Below, piece by piece: positions 16,721-25,229 of a stretch of DNA of 64,000 bases. The number at the start of each line of letters is the position of its first letter. Position 1 is the stretch's first letter. Made by a program: the position numbers and the translations under genes. Source of the stretch: Sphingobacterium sp. PCS056. GTDB lineage: Bacteria > Bacteroidota > Bacteroidia > Sphingobacteriales > Sphingobacteriaceae. Location of the stretch: contig NZ_CP096883.1 in NCBI RefSeq assembly GCF_023273895.1, forward strand, positions 2,294,001-2,358,000, given 5' to 3'. Under the pieces are notes generated by a model. It made no database searches. It was not told the DNA's origin and was given only the letters and a program-made list of their open reading frames with translations.

Positions 16721-19132
16721 CTAAAAACGGTAGGCGATACTACCTAAGATATTTCTTGGCATTTGCGGATTGACCGTTGTCCAACCTTTAAAGTAAGTTT
16801 GGTTGGTCAGATTATTTGCTTTAACAGCAAACTCCATATGTTTGTAACCATAAGACAGGCTGGCGTTCAGTAATGTATAAGACGGCAGTACAAAAGTTCC
16901 TGTAGGGACACTGTTGGTAATGATATTTTCACTAGCGTGATTAATTCCAAAACCAATACCTATACCTTTTAACGTTCCTTGTTGTAAAGTATAATTTGCC
17001 CAGATATTCGATAGATTTTTTGGGCCAGCTTCAGTAGGACGAAGGTTGTTCACAGTAGCTGCAGCTTTTGTTGTTTTACTATCGTTGAAACTATAGCTTA
17101 AGATGACATTTAACCCTTGAATAGGAGCTGCGGTTAAGTCCAAGTCAACACCACGACTTAAACGTGTTCCATCCTGTACACTGATGTTGTAGCTTTTGCC
17201 ATCTATTTCTACTGTTTCAGGACGGATCATATTGTCTACACTGATATCGTAGTAACTGGCAGTAAGACCGATTTTATCCTCAAGTAGATTGAATTTTACA
17301 CCAGCTTCCCACTGCGAAGCCTGTTGAGGTTTGAAATCACCAGATATACTAGGGTGTGGTTGTACCACAGGTGATACGTTTTTAAAACCATTTTGATAGT
17401 TTGCGAAGAAGGAAACCTGATCTTTGATCGCTTCATAAACGAGACCGGCGCGTGGCGAAAAGGCTGTTTGGTTAAATGCTCCGGTAGTCGTATCCTTATC
17501 GATGTTATAAGTTCCTTTGTTATTGAAATAATCCATGCGTAAAGCAAGGTTTAAATGCAATTGTGAAGTTATGTCCAATACATTGGAAACATATGCACCA
17601 AATACTTCGGTGCGGCCGCGATTGTTGGTTTTTGAACCATTGGAAGCAGCAATTGCGGCGTCAATAAAAGCAGCGTTAAATTTGTAGTAATCCGGATCGT
17701 CGTATGAAGTATTGATCTGATCCGTCTGTACATAAGGAGAGTTGTGCGTTTCTGTTTTTTGAGAAAGAAAATCTAGGCCCACAAGTAATCTATTGCGCAT
17801 ACCACCGATATGAAAATCACCTGTAAAATTTTGTTGTGCATTGAAGTTAGTTGCTACATAATTTTGAAGAGCTGCATATCGGTTAATCAAGGTGTCGTTG
17901 GTATTTTGCAAGTACATAATGTATTGAAAGTAACCATCAGATTTACGTCTGTTATAATTGACAGTTGTGTTGGATGTCCACTTCTCATGGATACGGTAGG
18001 TCACATTTCCACGCAAGTTGGTACTTGGGTTTTTAAACGTTACATCATTGTTGGTGTAAGACTTGTTAAAGTTAAATTGTAATTCATCAGGCGTTCTTGC
18101 AAACAATTGACGGGAACGATTGAGGAATACCATCATAGGATTAGTCGCTTTGCTCTGATAAATTTCCGCATCCAGTTGAATGTCTAATTTGTCATTTGGT
18201 CTGTAAAGTAAAGAAGGTGCAACAAAAAATGATTTATTAAATCCTGCGTCCTGGAATGTCCCAGTGTGCGAATATGCTGTATTGATACGGCCGAGAAGTT
18301 TTTTGTTTGCTGTCAAAGGGCCGTAAACATCTGCTGTCACGCGATGTTGTGCATAGCTACCAAAGATATAATTGACACGTCCACCTATAGTATCCAACGG
18401 TTTTTTAGTGATGTTATTGATCAATCCACCAAAGCCAACTGCAGCACCACCATACAAAGAACCTGAAGGACCTTTAATCACCTCGATTGTTTCTAAATTA
18501 GCGGGATCAGGATTCGTGCTGGCAATGCTGACTACACCATTGACCATCGCTGCCTGTGTCGTAAATCCACGTAAGGTGTAGTAGGAGACTCCATCTCCGG
18601 GGCGACCGGTCGCTGCCCATAATTTGTCAATACCCGAAACATTGGCCAATGCATCGTCATAATTTGTATTTACTTGACTTTTTAGCAATTCTTTGGTAAC
18701 AACAGCATAAGATTGCGAGTTTTCCATATTGCGAAGAGGCATTTTAGATACGTATAAGCTTTGTTTGCGCGTATACTTATTCTTGTTAGTGCCATTGATC
18801 ACTATTTCTTCTAGTGTGGATTGGTTCTCGGTAAGATAGATGTCAGCAATGGTATTTCTTTTTTCTTCTATCTGGATCTCTCGGGTCTGAGATTGAATGC
18901 CAATGGCTGAGATATAGATTTGTGCAGGACCGGGTTTTACTGATTTTATGAGATAAGAACCGTTGGTTCTAGTAGAAACGCTGATGTCCTGAGGAAGTAG
19001 TTTGACCGTGATGCCTTCAACTGGCTTTCCATCCGCTGAGAATATTTTCCCATATATTTCTGTTTTTTGTTGCGCTTGCGCATGGAGAGAGCATGGAAGC
19101 AGCAGCATGAGGTAAATGATAATATTATTCAT
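16721..19132 (-). CDS. TonB-dependent siderophore receptor
   Basis: An 803-residue outer-membrane receptor. After a signal peptide (ending HAQA) comes a carboxypeptidase-regulatory-like domain (~residues 25-105: GKIFSADGKPVEGITVKLL), then the plug (VVTKELLKSQVNTNYDDALANVSGI, IEVIKGPSGSLYGGAAVGFGGLINNITKKP) and a 22-strand barrel ending in the aromatic IAYRF. The plug sequence is of the siderophore type (FhuA/FpvA-like), so it likely imports a ferric siderophore with TonB energy; the specific ligand is unknown. The promoter at 19172-19201 overlaps an AT-rich dyad that could be a Fur-like operator. Confidence 0.9.
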   Translation of the reverse strand: MNNIIIYLMLLLPCSLHAQAQQKTEIYGKIFSADGKPVEGITVKLLPQDISVSTRTNGSYLIKSVKPGPAQIYISAIGIQSQTREIQIEEKRNTIADIYLTENQSTLEEIVINGTNKNKYTRKQSLYVSKMPLRNMENSQSYAVVTKELLKSQVNTNYDDALANVSGIDKLWAATGRPGDGVSYYTLRGFTTQAAMVNGVVSIASTNPDPANLETIEVIKGPSGSLYGGAAVGFGGLINNITKKPLDTIGGRVNYIFGSYAQHRVTADVYGPLTANKKLLGRINTAYSHTGTFQDAGFNKSFFVAPSLLYRPNDKLDIQLDAEIYQSKATNPMMVFLNRSRQLFARTPDELQFNFNKSYTNNDVTFKNPSTNLRGNVTYRIHEKWTSNTTVNYNRRKSDGYFQYIMYLQNTNDTLINRYAALQNYVATNFNAQQNFTGDFHIGGMRNRLLVGLDFLSQKTETHNSPYVQTDQINTSYDDPDYYKFNAAFIDAAIAASNGSKTNNRGRTEVFGAYVSNVLDITSQLHLNLALRMDYFNNKGTYNIDKDTTTGAFNQTAFSPRAGLVYEAIKDQVSFFANYQNGFKNVSPVVQPHPSISGDFKPQQASQWEAGVKFNLLEDKIGLTASYYDISVDNMIRPETVEIDGKSYNISVQDGTRLSRGVDLDLTAAPIQGLNVILSYSFNDSKTTKAAATVNNLRPTEAGPKNLSNIWANYTLQQGTLKGIGIGFGINHASENIITNSVPTGTFVLPSYTLLNASLSYGYKHMEFAVKANNLTNQTYFKGWTTVNPQMPRNILGSIAYRF

Positions 19133-19149
19133 AGTGTTTATTTCTTTTA

Positions 19150-19166
19150 TTTAGATTAATTATAAA
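19150..19166 (-). promoter_or_regulatory. AT-rich dyad over the TonB receptor transcript start
   Basis: TTTAGATTAATTATAAA has TTTA/TAAA arms around a central ATTAAT and coincides with the expected transcript start of the receptor gene. A Fur-like iron repressor is the obvious candidate; this is inference from position and symmetry. Confidence 0.35.
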
Positions 19167-19171
19167 CAGTG

Positions 19172-19201
19172 CAAATATATTATTCATGTTACACTTTTCA
19201 A
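19172..19201 (-). promoter_or_regulatory. promoter of the siderophore receptor gene
   Basis: Minus strand: TTG (19201-19199), a 19-nt spacer, TATATTTG (19179-19172). The pattern and spacing are those of Bacteroidota housekeeping promoters. The start would be near 19165, ~33 nt before the ATG. Confidence 0.65.
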
Positions 19202-19369
19202 AGCGTAATTTTATTATCCTTTATTTTTATTGAAAAAGACAGTTTGTGTTTTTTGGACGGTCACAATCGCGCTATATAAAATGCCCGAAAAGCTTATGTG
19301 GAGATCATGAGTGTGGTGAAGCGTTGACAATCATTTTATTTAAGATACTAATATTTTGTTGTCGTCTAT
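19202..19369. other. non-coding gap
   Basis: Rest of the 323-bp stretch between the receptor gene and the reductase gene, apart from the promoter and terminator listed. Nothing else seen. Confidence 0.5.
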
Positions 19370-19417
19370 GAAAATAGAGTCAATATGATCTATGGAAGAT
19401 AAATTGACTCTACTTTT
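19370..19417 (-). terminator. probable terminator of the DHFR-like reductase gene
   Basis: AGAGTCAAT / ATTGACTCT arms separated by ~16 nt, then a T-rich stretch on the minus strand, ~40 bp past the stop. Confidence 0.5.
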
Positions 19418-19455
19418 TAATCAACGATCTAATCAGAATATCGCAAGTAGCTCAA

Positions 19456-19992
19456 TTACACTCCAATGCTTTTGTAATGCAGTTGCGTTAATCCTGTTTT
19501 GAACTGTTTGGTTGAGACAAGTTTTAGGTTTTGCTCCGGTCTCCCGTCCTGAAAGAGTTTGGTTCCATTTCCAACTAAGATCGGAATAATCGAAATCACA
19601 AATTCATCAATTAAATTGTCCCTTAAAAGCGCATTGACGATTTCAGCTCCACCATCAATAAAAATTTTTTTTCCGGCTTCACTTTTCAATTTTAATATGA
19701 GGTCCTTTAGATCCGCTGTGTAGAAACTGGTGTTGCCAATAGCTGGTTTTGGAGTTCTCGTTATGATGTAAGATCGCTTATCTGCATGGTGAAATTCCGG
19801 AACGTGCCTCATGATCCAATCATATGTTTTTCTCCCCATCACTACCGTATCTACAGATGCTATAAACGTTGCATAACCGTAGTCTTCACCTTCCTGTTCT
19901 ACTAGGGATAAAAAACCCAGGTCATCATTTGGTTTAGCGATATAGCCATCTAAACTCATAGCAATATATAGGATTACTTTTCTGTCTACCAT
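19456..19992 (-). CDS. dihydrofolate-reductase-family protein (RibD C-terminal domain)
   Basis: A 178-residue protein of the RibD_C/YyaP-like group: RKVILYIAMSLDGYIAKPNDD at the start (NADPH/substrate region), VVMGRKTYDWIM in the middle, and KKIFIDGGAEIVNALLRDNLIDEF (GG nucleotide-binding loop). Such proteins are NADPH-dependent reductases of uncertain substrate; they are not the essential folate DHFR, as the usual PW and folate-site residues are not evident. Stand-alone gene with no helpful neighbour. Confidence 0.88.
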   Translation of the reverse strand: MVDRKVILYIAMSLDGYIAKPNDDLGFLSLVEQEGEDYGYATFIASVDTVVMGRKTYDWIMRHVPEFHHADKRSYIITRTPKPAIGNTSFYTADLKDLILKLKSEAGKKIFIDGGAEIVNALLRDNLIDEFVISIIPILVGNGTKLFQDGRPEQNLKLVSTKQFKTGLTQLHYKSIGV

Positions 19993-20111
19993 ATGCTGTT
20001 TCTTTATTTTAAAATTATACTTCTTTCATTTACATACAATGGAAGTCAGGTTTCACTACTTTGATCTAGCATAGTAGGTTGAATCACGAACTTCTATATT
20101 TGATCATGGAC

Positions 20112-21404
20112 TTAGTTATCTTTTAAGTTGACCTCTTTTTTTTCTCCATTTTTGTCTATGGTCACTCGTTTTTCTATATGAGCCTGATCCCTGTAATGCT
20201 GTCTAGCAGAGGCATAGTTAGTATTAGATCCGGTATATCCCCAGTAATTATAATAATTAGTATATCCAGTTACATACGAATAGTTATACGAGTTGGTAAA
20301 ATCAAAACTGGCCATGATCACATATGTCCCAGGGAGAAGATCCGCAAATTCAAAATGTCCCTCATCATCATAAACCTTCGCTTTCTTAATTCCTGCTCCA
20401 AAATTTGAATCTAATGGTACCTCAGGTATTTTCCCTTGTTTTTTTATCTTTTTATTAACGGCGGTCCACTCTTCGTAGTATGCAGAATTTGGGAAAAGTG
20501 TGATTTCTGTACCCTTTGGAGCAAACTGTTTTTTGGCCGTATTGACCAGTCCGCCCAGTTTCTTGCCCGTGTTATCTTTTGCATAGGCTGTTCCTGTAAT
20601 AACACTACTACCTGTTGTAATCTGCTGTACCGCCTGTTCTTTATTGAACTGACTTTTTATCGGTTGGTAGTCTAGTTCTTCATTGGTACAGATTTCCCAC
20701 ATGCCATTGCCCAAGGACATTTCCCGTTGCCATAAACGGTGATCTTTTTTGTCAATCACATAGTTGTAGATCGCTCCTGTGCTTTCTTCCAATACGGAGG
20801 CTAACCACGTATCATGGTTTCCGGTTTTAGGTGAACGATAAGCATAACTTTTAACCTCTTTGATGATGTAGTTGGAAGTTAAAGTATCCGAGTTGTCATC
20901 GTAATAAAACTGCGAAAAAGTTCCTTTATAGCCTACAGTGAGAGGTAAGGTGGTCATCATATTATCAGCTAGGTTGAAATCAATAAATGAACCTGGTGAT
21001 TTTAAATTCAATATTTTATCCTTTTTGGTTTTTTTTGAATAATAATTCCCTCTTATGGTTTCTCCAAAATCGAGGTTGAATTTACTTCCGCTGCTTTCAG
21101 ATTGGTAACTGATCGATCTTAGGGTCTTAGCATCTGCAACAGACGTTCGGATATTAGACCACTCATTACTTTTGTCTGTGTATTTGTAATGGAATATCAA
21201 TTGATTGTTTTCGTAAGAGATGTCATAAGTCATCGTTCCTTTCTTTGTCCAGCTAGTATCCTTTACATAGTATACCGTGTATAAAGATTTTTGAGGTTTA
21301 AGATAAGACGTATTAATATCAGGACTGCCAGGTGCAATCATTTTTTGACAAAGTGCTATAAAAGGAAGCAGATTAAGTACGAGTATAAGAGTTTGTTTAT
21401 TCAT
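20112..21404 (-). CDS. exported protein of unknown function with C-terminal regulatory-like domain
   Basis: A 430-residue protein with a signal peptide (MNKQTLILVLNLLPFIALCQ). The N-terminal two thirds are beta-rich (YDISYENNQLIFHYKYTD..., LPLTVGYKGTF...), reminiscent of DUF3108-like outer-membrane-associated proteins. Residues ~270-430 look like a carboxypeptidase-regulatory-like beta sandwich (VYDDEGHFEFADLLPGTYVIMASFDF), interrupted by a tyrosine/asparagine-rich loop (NYSYVTGYTNYYNYWGY). I do not recognise a named family. Cell-surface or periplasmic location is inferred from the signal. It may start at 21410; I prefer 21404, where the signal peptide begins. Confidence 0.65.
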   Translation of the reverse strand: MNKQTLILVLNLLPFIALCQKMIAPGSPDINTSYLKPQKSLYTVYYVKDTSWTKKGTMTYDISYENNQLIFHYKYTDKSNEWSNIRTSVADAKTLRSISYQSESSGSKFNLDFGETIRGNYYSKKTKKDKILNLKSPGSFIDFNLADNMMTTLPLTVGYKGTFSQFYYDDNSDTLTSNYIIKEVKSYAYRSPKTGNHDTWLASVLEESTGAIYNYVIDKKDHRLWQREMSLGNGMWEICTNEELDYQPIKSQFNKEQAVQQITTGSSVITGTAYAKDNTGKKLGGLVNTAKKQFAPKGTEITLFPNSAYYEEWTAVNKKIKKQGKIPEVPLDSNFGAGIKKAKVYDDEGHFEFADLLPGTYVIMASFDFTNSYNYSYVTGYTNYYNYWGYTGSNTNYASARQHYRDQAHIEKRVTIDKNGEKKEVNLKDN

Positions 21405-21774
21405 GTGCATTTTTACTATAAAAAAGATAAAAAGGGCGTTAAATATTCACTCATTTAATTTTTATCTAAGATAATAAAAATGTAAAAAAATAGAAGCACT
21501 TCAGTTCTTCGTATTTATCAAGCCACATTTATAGCCTATTTCTTTTTTTTCGGGTGCTGGGGATGTAATGATACTTATCTGAAGATATACTATGTTTATT
21601 ACTTAATAGATATCTTGATGTTGCACCGTTTGATTTTGAAGTAATTAGATAATAGGATTATTAAAGTGAAGTACGCGGAGTGCAGAAGAATTTTAAATTT
21701 AAAAATTTATTTTTGATAGGTACAAGTCAGGTATAGCGTGTTAAAACTGAAATAGAGGTAGGCTGATATAGGAC
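21405..21774. other. non-coding gap
   Basis: 370 bp of AT-rich DNA upstream of the exported-protein gene. No clear ORF, promoter or hairpin is seen. Confidence 0.5.
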
Positions 21775-21957
21775 TTAATTTCTTTTGCGTATTGTTATGA
21801 TAATAAAAATGAGGATGGTCAATAACAGAATTTTGCCTGCCAAAAAACCATAATCAAAACTGCTCATCGGAGTATTGCCGACAAATAGGATATTTAAAAT
21901 ACTGAATAGTATATATACACAAATTGCAATAGCTGTCCAGAAAAATACTTTTTTCAT
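21775..21957 (-). CDS. small two-helix membrane protein
   Basis: A 60-residue protein with two hydrophobic segments (VFFWTAIAICVYILFSILNILF and ILLLTILIFIIITI) and a positively charged tail (RKRN). The short loop NTPMSSFDYG would be periplasmic. No family recognised. It is followed on the same strand, ~70 bp upstream, by the Bor-like lipoprotein gene, separated from it by a terminator hairpin, so the two are probably independent. Confidence 0.5.
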   Translation of the reverse strand: MKKVFFWTAIAICVYILFSILNILFVGNTPMSSFDYGFLAGKILLLTILIFIIITIRKRN

Positions 21958-21981
21958 GATATAGATTATAGGATAGATTTA

Positions 21982-22005
21982 AAAGGCTGCCAGTAGACAG
22001 CCTTT
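21982..22005 (-). terminator. terminator of the Bor-like gene
   Basis: AAAGGCTG / CAGCCTTT hairpin, 8-nt loop, T-rich flank on the minus strand, 20 bp after the stop. Confidence 0.65.
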
Positions 22006-22025
22006 CAAATTAAATTTAAGCGTTA

Positions 22026-22316
22026 CTATTTCGTAACAGTCGTCACTGTTGGTGTGTAGATACCAAATGTGATTGCAGATAATAGACCATTTACAAAAGA
22101 TTGTCTAGTATGTACGGTGTAATTTTCAGCACCTTCAGCCATTGCTTTAGAATCTGAAACTCCAACTGGAGCCAAACCGGCGATCACATAATGGTTCCAT
22201 TTTGTTACTTGTTGACTTCCTTGTGCACCTTTTCCTACTACACTGGTGTAAGAATAACAAGAGGTTAGCATAGCAGAAACTGTTAAGACAGCTGCGAATT
22301 TGAAAAACATTTTCAT
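22026..22316 (-). CDS. Bor-family lipoprotein
   Basis: A 96-residue lipoprotein (lipobox MLTSC). The central segment NHYVIAGLAPVG and the C-terminal QSFVNGLLSAITFGIYTP match the layout of phage lambda Bor (…QTFVNGLLGFITLGIYTP…), a lysogenic-conversion lipoprotein linked to serum resistance. In Bacteroidota, similar proteins appear chromosomal and their role is unknown. It lies ~420 bp from the phage lysis island but on the opposite strand, so a phage origin is possible but not shown. Confidence in the family is fair from the C-terminal motif alone. Confidence 0.7.
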   Translation of the reverse strand: MKMFFKFAAVLTVSAMLTSCYSYTSVVGKGAQGSQQVTKWNHYVIAGLAPVGVSDSKAMAEGAENYTVHTRQSFVNGLLSAITFGIYTPTVTTVTK

Positions 22317-22636
22317 TTATTTATAATTTAGTAATATATGTAGCTGATTTATTGTATATCTATATAGTTTAATTCCAAATATCGGTAGTCATTAATTTTT
22401 GGGATTATAAAATATAAATAGTGCAGCAAGATATTAATTTTAATTAATATTTATTGATAATCGTGATATTGAATTTAAATCTGTTATTCTACTGTAGTTG
22501 ATAAGCTACAGTAGTCATATGAAGATGAAAGCTCAATTCATTTTTATTTTACTTTAAAATAGCCTATTATTCTTTTCTTATTTCTCTGAATTTTAACACA
22601 TTTCGATTGTTAAAGTGTGATTATATCTGACATTTT
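22317..22636. other. non-coding upstream region of the lysis island
   Basis: Very AT-rich divergent region between the Bor-like gene and the phage-like genes. The right-hand part contains the palindrome at 22637-22655 and a -7 box at 22700. Confidence 0.5.
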
Positions 22637-22655
22637 CGGTATCCCACCGATACCG
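22637..22655 (+). promoter_or_regulatory. palindrome CGGTATC-N5-GATACCG, candidate repressor operator
   Basis: Perfect 7-bp arms with a 5-nt spacer, 45 bp upstream of the TACTTTTG box that could drive the lysis genes. An operator for the S24 repressor encoded at 25455 or for another regulator is an inference. Confidence 0.4.
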
Positions 22656-22699
22656 CGTACAAAACATAGATATCCGGATTTTTTGTCTCATCACTGCTC

Positions 22700-22707
22700 T
22701 ACTTTTG
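22700..22707 (+). promoter_or_regulatory. candidate -7 box for the phage-like operon
   Basis: TACTTTTG fits TAnnTTTG. It lies 33 bp before the ATG at 22740; no good -33 TTG at 19-20 nt. Confidence 0.45.
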
Positions 22708-22739
22708 TAGTAGATATTTCAAACTAGTATAAAACAAAA

Positions 22740-22985
22740 ATGAAAGAGAAAATTTCAGCAGCCCTTACAGCCCGATATAAAGAGCTGGGTTTTGAAGCAA
22801 AAGCAATTTCGGAAGTAGCCCATTATTTGGCTAAAAAGGTAATCTATGAAGAAGATATTGATGGTGCGATCCAAGATGTAAAAGGGCTGCTGGAAGCCTT
22901 TCAGCGTAATGCAAGTACACCAATTCGATGTGCTGTTATTAATCACAGCAAGTGTATCGGTCAAACTTCCATTTCATGCAAATAA
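22740..22985 (+). CDS. phage-like small protein, probably truncated
   Basis: The first ~56 of 81 residues (MKEKISAALTARYKELGF...AKKVIYEEDIDGAIQDVKGLLEAFQ) look like the start of a helical protein seen in Bacteroidota prophages near structural genes, though I cannot name it. The last ~25 residues (NASTPIRCAVINHSKCIG...) have a different composition and read like out-of-frame or intergenic sequence. The gene may therefore be a 5' remnant left after a deletion, with the lysis genes brought close behind. A terminator-like hairpin follows at 23022. Confidence 0.4.
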   Translation: MKEKISAALTARYKELGFEAKAISEVAHYLAKKVIYEEDIDGAIQDVKGLLEAFQRNASTPIRCAVINHSKCIGQTSISCK

Positions 22986-23021
22986 TCTAGGCGTTGGAAT
23001 AGACGGCCATTAATTACAGAT

Positions 23022-23049
23022 AAGCTCTCCGTCAGGGAGGGCTTTTTTT
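23022..23049 (+). terminator. terminator-like hairpin in front of the lysozyme gene
   Basis: AAGCTCTCC / GGGAGGGCTT stem (9 bp, one G-T pair), then T7. It ends only 17 bp before the lysozyme start, leaving no room for a promoter between. Confidence 0.65.
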
Positions 23050-23066
23050 GACAAAAAGAAATGATT

Positions 23067-23516
23067 ATGAAGATAGGACAAAAAGGATTACAACTGATAA
23101 AGGATTTCGAGGGTTGGTACAGCAAACCTTATCTCGATCCTATTGGGATACCCACTATAGGTTATGGATTTACCTATTATCTTCCCAGCAGACGGCGGGT
23201 CGCCATGCAAGATATTCCACTCACAAGAGAAGAAGGTGATCGGATGTTAACCGATATCCTTACATATTATGAAAATGATGTGCTGAGACTAGTGATGAAA
23301 CCCCTCAAGCAATCACAATTTGATGCATTGGTATCTTTCACATACAATTTGGGTGCGACAAACTTAGGTAAATCAACATTGTTGAAGAGGATCAATCAAG
23401 ATCCAAATGATAAGCGTATTGCAGACGAGTTTATGAAATGGGACAAAGCAGGAGGGAAGGTTTTACCTGGTTTGGTACGACGTAGAGCGGCAGAAGCAAA
23501 ATTATATTTTAGTTAG
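23067..23516 (+). CDS. phage-type lysozyme (GH24 endolysin)
   Basis: A 149-residue T4-lysozyme-like muramidase that cuts peptidoglycan. The catalytic triad is seen at E15 (DFEGW), D24 (YLDPIG) and T30 (PTIGYG), with exactly the E-9-D-6-T spacing of T4 lysozyme. The C-terminal FDALVSFTYNLGATNLGKSTLL and GLVRRRAAEAKLY are also GH24 hallmarks. There is no signal peptide, so release needs a holin. It starts at 23067 (MKIGQKG), with an alternative two codons upstream. The next gene starts 2 bp after its stop. Confidence 0.93.
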   Translation: MKIGQKGLQLIKDFEGWYSKPYLDPIGIPTIGYGFTYYLPSRRRVAMQDIPLTREEGDRMLTDILTYYENDVLRLVMKPLKQSQFDALVSFTYNLGATNLGKSTLLKRINQDPNDKRIADEFMKWDKAGGKVLPGLVRRRAAEAKLYFS

Positions 23517-23518
23517 GC

Positions 23519-23842
23519 ATGATGGAACTATTGGAATTAGTGGAACGATTTGGTACGCCTGTGATCACCGGAATAATTGGTTATTTCGTTGGGCGTCCAA
23601 AGCAGCAAGCAGAGGTGGAAGCCACCAATGTCGAAAATGCAGGAAAGGTGATTGATAAATGGGCAGGTTATGCAGATCGCTTGGAGAAGAATATCGAACA
23701 GCTACGCGCTGTCATTGAAGATTTAAACGATGCTTTGCGCATTGCAAATGATGAGCATATAGCTTGTGCAAAAACATTAGCGAAGCTACAGGCGGAATAT
23801 GATGACCTCATGAAACTTTTTAATGAATTACAAATTGAATGA
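23519..23842 (+). CDS. phage-like membrane/coiled-coil protein (candidate holin-like)
   Basis: A 107-residue protein with one N-terminal hydrophobic segment (FGTPVITGIIGYFVG) followed by a long charged helix (residues ~30-107) with heptad-like spacing. Similar membrane-anchored coiled coils accompany endolysins in Bacteroidota prophages. As the only inner-membrane protein beside the lysozyme apart from the spanin, it is the best holin or antiholin candidate, but one transmembrane segment is atypical for classical holins. Translation is probably coupled: 2 bp after the lysozyme stop. Confidence 0.6.
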   Translation: MMELLELVERFGTPVITGIIGYFVGRPKQQAEVEATNVENAGKVIDKWAGYADRLEKNIEQLRAVIEDLNDALRIANDEHIACAKTLAKLQAEYDDLMKLFNELQIE

Positions 23843-23855
23843 AAGAAAATTAAAA

Positions 23856-24359
23856 ATGAAGATAATAGCAGGAATGATCGTAGTCATACTTTTAGTTAAT
23901 GGCTGTGGTTTATTTAAAAAAACCACAAAAATAAAGCAATCGGAAATAAATGAAAACATAAGCGCCATAGAGCTTGATTTAAAAAAAGAGAATGAAACAC
24001 TGGTGACAACGGAAACAGATTTGCAATCTTTTGTATGGCTGGATGGAGAGACTATGATACAATTAGAAGGAGAAAATGTTAGGATTGAGAAAGATGGTAC
24101 CGTCCTTATGGGTAGAGGTAAAGTCCATCAGAAAAGCCGAGAGCAATCCAGTGCAGTGCAGTTGATGAGTAAAGCTACAAAATTGGAACAACATGAAAAG
24201 AAACAGACAGCGATTGAAACAAAACAAAAAAACACTTTCGAAAAGAAAGCTTCCAGTCGTGTCAGTAAGCTAGAATCGAGTATGATATTCTGGTTTTGCA
24301 TCACTCTTTTTATACTAATTTTCAGTTGTGTACTCTGGATCAGGAAAAAGATCAGATAG
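23856..24359 (+). CDS. probable unimolecular spanin (lipoprotein with C-terminal transmembrane segment)
   Basis: A 167-residue protein with an N-terminal lipoprotein signal (LLVNGC) and a C-terminal hydrophobic helix (MIFWFCITLFILIFSCVLW) ending in basic residues (RKKIR). The part between is a charged periplasmic linker with predicted helices. A lipoprotein at one end and an inner-membrane helix at the other is the architecture of u-spanins such as T1 gp11, which fuse the outer and inner membranes in the last step of phage lysis. The order lysozyme, membrane protein, spanin supports this. I start at the ATG at 23856 because it gives the signal peptide. No sequence-family match is claimed. Confidence 0.65.
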   Translation: MKIIAGMIVVILLVNGCGLFKKTTKIKQSEINENISAIELDLKKENETLVTTETDLQSFVWLDGETMIQLEGENVRIEKDGTVLMGRGKVHQKSREQSSAVQLMSKATKLEQHEKKQTAIETKQKNTFEKKASSRVSKLESSMIFWFCITLFILIFSCVLWIRKKIR

Positions 24360-24373
24360 AAATTGCACGATGT

Positions 24374-24415
24374 AAAAAAAGACCACTTACCTTTTGTTAA
24401 GATGGTCTTTTTTTT
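24374..24415 (+). terminator. terminator of the lysis genes
   Basis: AAAAAAGACCA / TGGTCTTTTTT hairpin with T8, 15 bp after the spanin stop. Confidence 0.75.
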
Positions 24416-24578
24416 GTGTTCATGGACTACGAGTTTTGGACTTCTCGGGTTTTTACTTGCTCCATATTTCTGATATAATTTTGGAGATAAACTCATTTTT
24501 AATTGTATATAATGGGTGTTATCGTCTTCCGTTTCAGATTAAAAGTACCTGATGTTTTCGAACGATCACTTAAGGGCT

Positions 24579-25016
24579 CTATTTACTGTTATACCGCGTA
24601 TGTATGAGGTAATAATTTGCGATCTGTTTAATTTCTTTTTTAAAATCACCGTACATGTCGTATTGATTACAGGCACAGATAATGGATTTTTGTAGAGTAT
24701 CGTTACTAATATTCAGGTACGGGATAGTTTCCTTATAGATCGTGCTTTTTACTTTAGTCTTCAACGAAACCAATTTTTCTGGCTGAAAGATTCTGAGTAC
24801 TACAGAAATGGCTTTGTACCGATGTTGGATGTCTTTATAGTTGATGAATTCACCTTTGATCTGTTCAGGATTGATTCCAACAAATGCGCAATAGCAATCT
24901 ATTACTGCATGGATTTTGGATAGATCAGGTTCGTATATGCTATTGATCGTTTTGAGTACATCCGGGTAATTTTCTGTTAAAAAGTTCATAATAAAAGAAT
25001 GATATAGTGTGTTCAT
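24579..25016 (-). CDS. unrecognised protein between lysis genes and repressor
   Basis: A 145-residue, mainly alpha-helical protein, tyrosine- and lysine-rich, without signal peptide or membrane segment (…YPDVLKTINSIYEPDLSKIHAVIDCYCAF…, …DMYGDFKKEIKQIANYYLIHTRYNSK). It contains three cysteines but no CxxC motif. A start at 24989 (MNFLTENY) is equally possible. Its position between the spanin and the repressor gene suggests a phage accessory gene, but nothing in the sequence proves this. Confidence 0.5.
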   Translation of the reverse strand: MNTLYHSFIMNFLTENYPDVLKTINSIYEPDLSKIHAVIDCYCAFVGINPEQIKGEFINYKDIQHRYKAISVVLRIFQPEKLVSLKTKVKSTIYKETIPYLNISNDTLQKSIICACNQYDMYGDFKKEIKQIANYYLIHTRYNSK

Positions 25017-25229
25017 GTTTCAATTGTTAATGGTTTTATAACGCAGTTAGTGGGCTAAAAAGCTTTGGTTATAGTACGTATGCTGATCGCTTTGCTTGTT
25101 CAACTAATGCCCGCAATAGGAGGAACATATTTTTTGAAGCTGCTTTCATACAAGGATGTTATTAATTCTTTTCATCTGCTTATTTTTTTTGTGATGTATA
25201 CTGTTTTTATCGTTCAATGTAATTATTGA
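25017..25229. other. divergent non-coding region, left part
   Basis: AT-rich stretch upstream of both the 24579-25016 gene and the repressor. Nothing distinct seen until the repeats at 25230. Confidence 0.4.
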
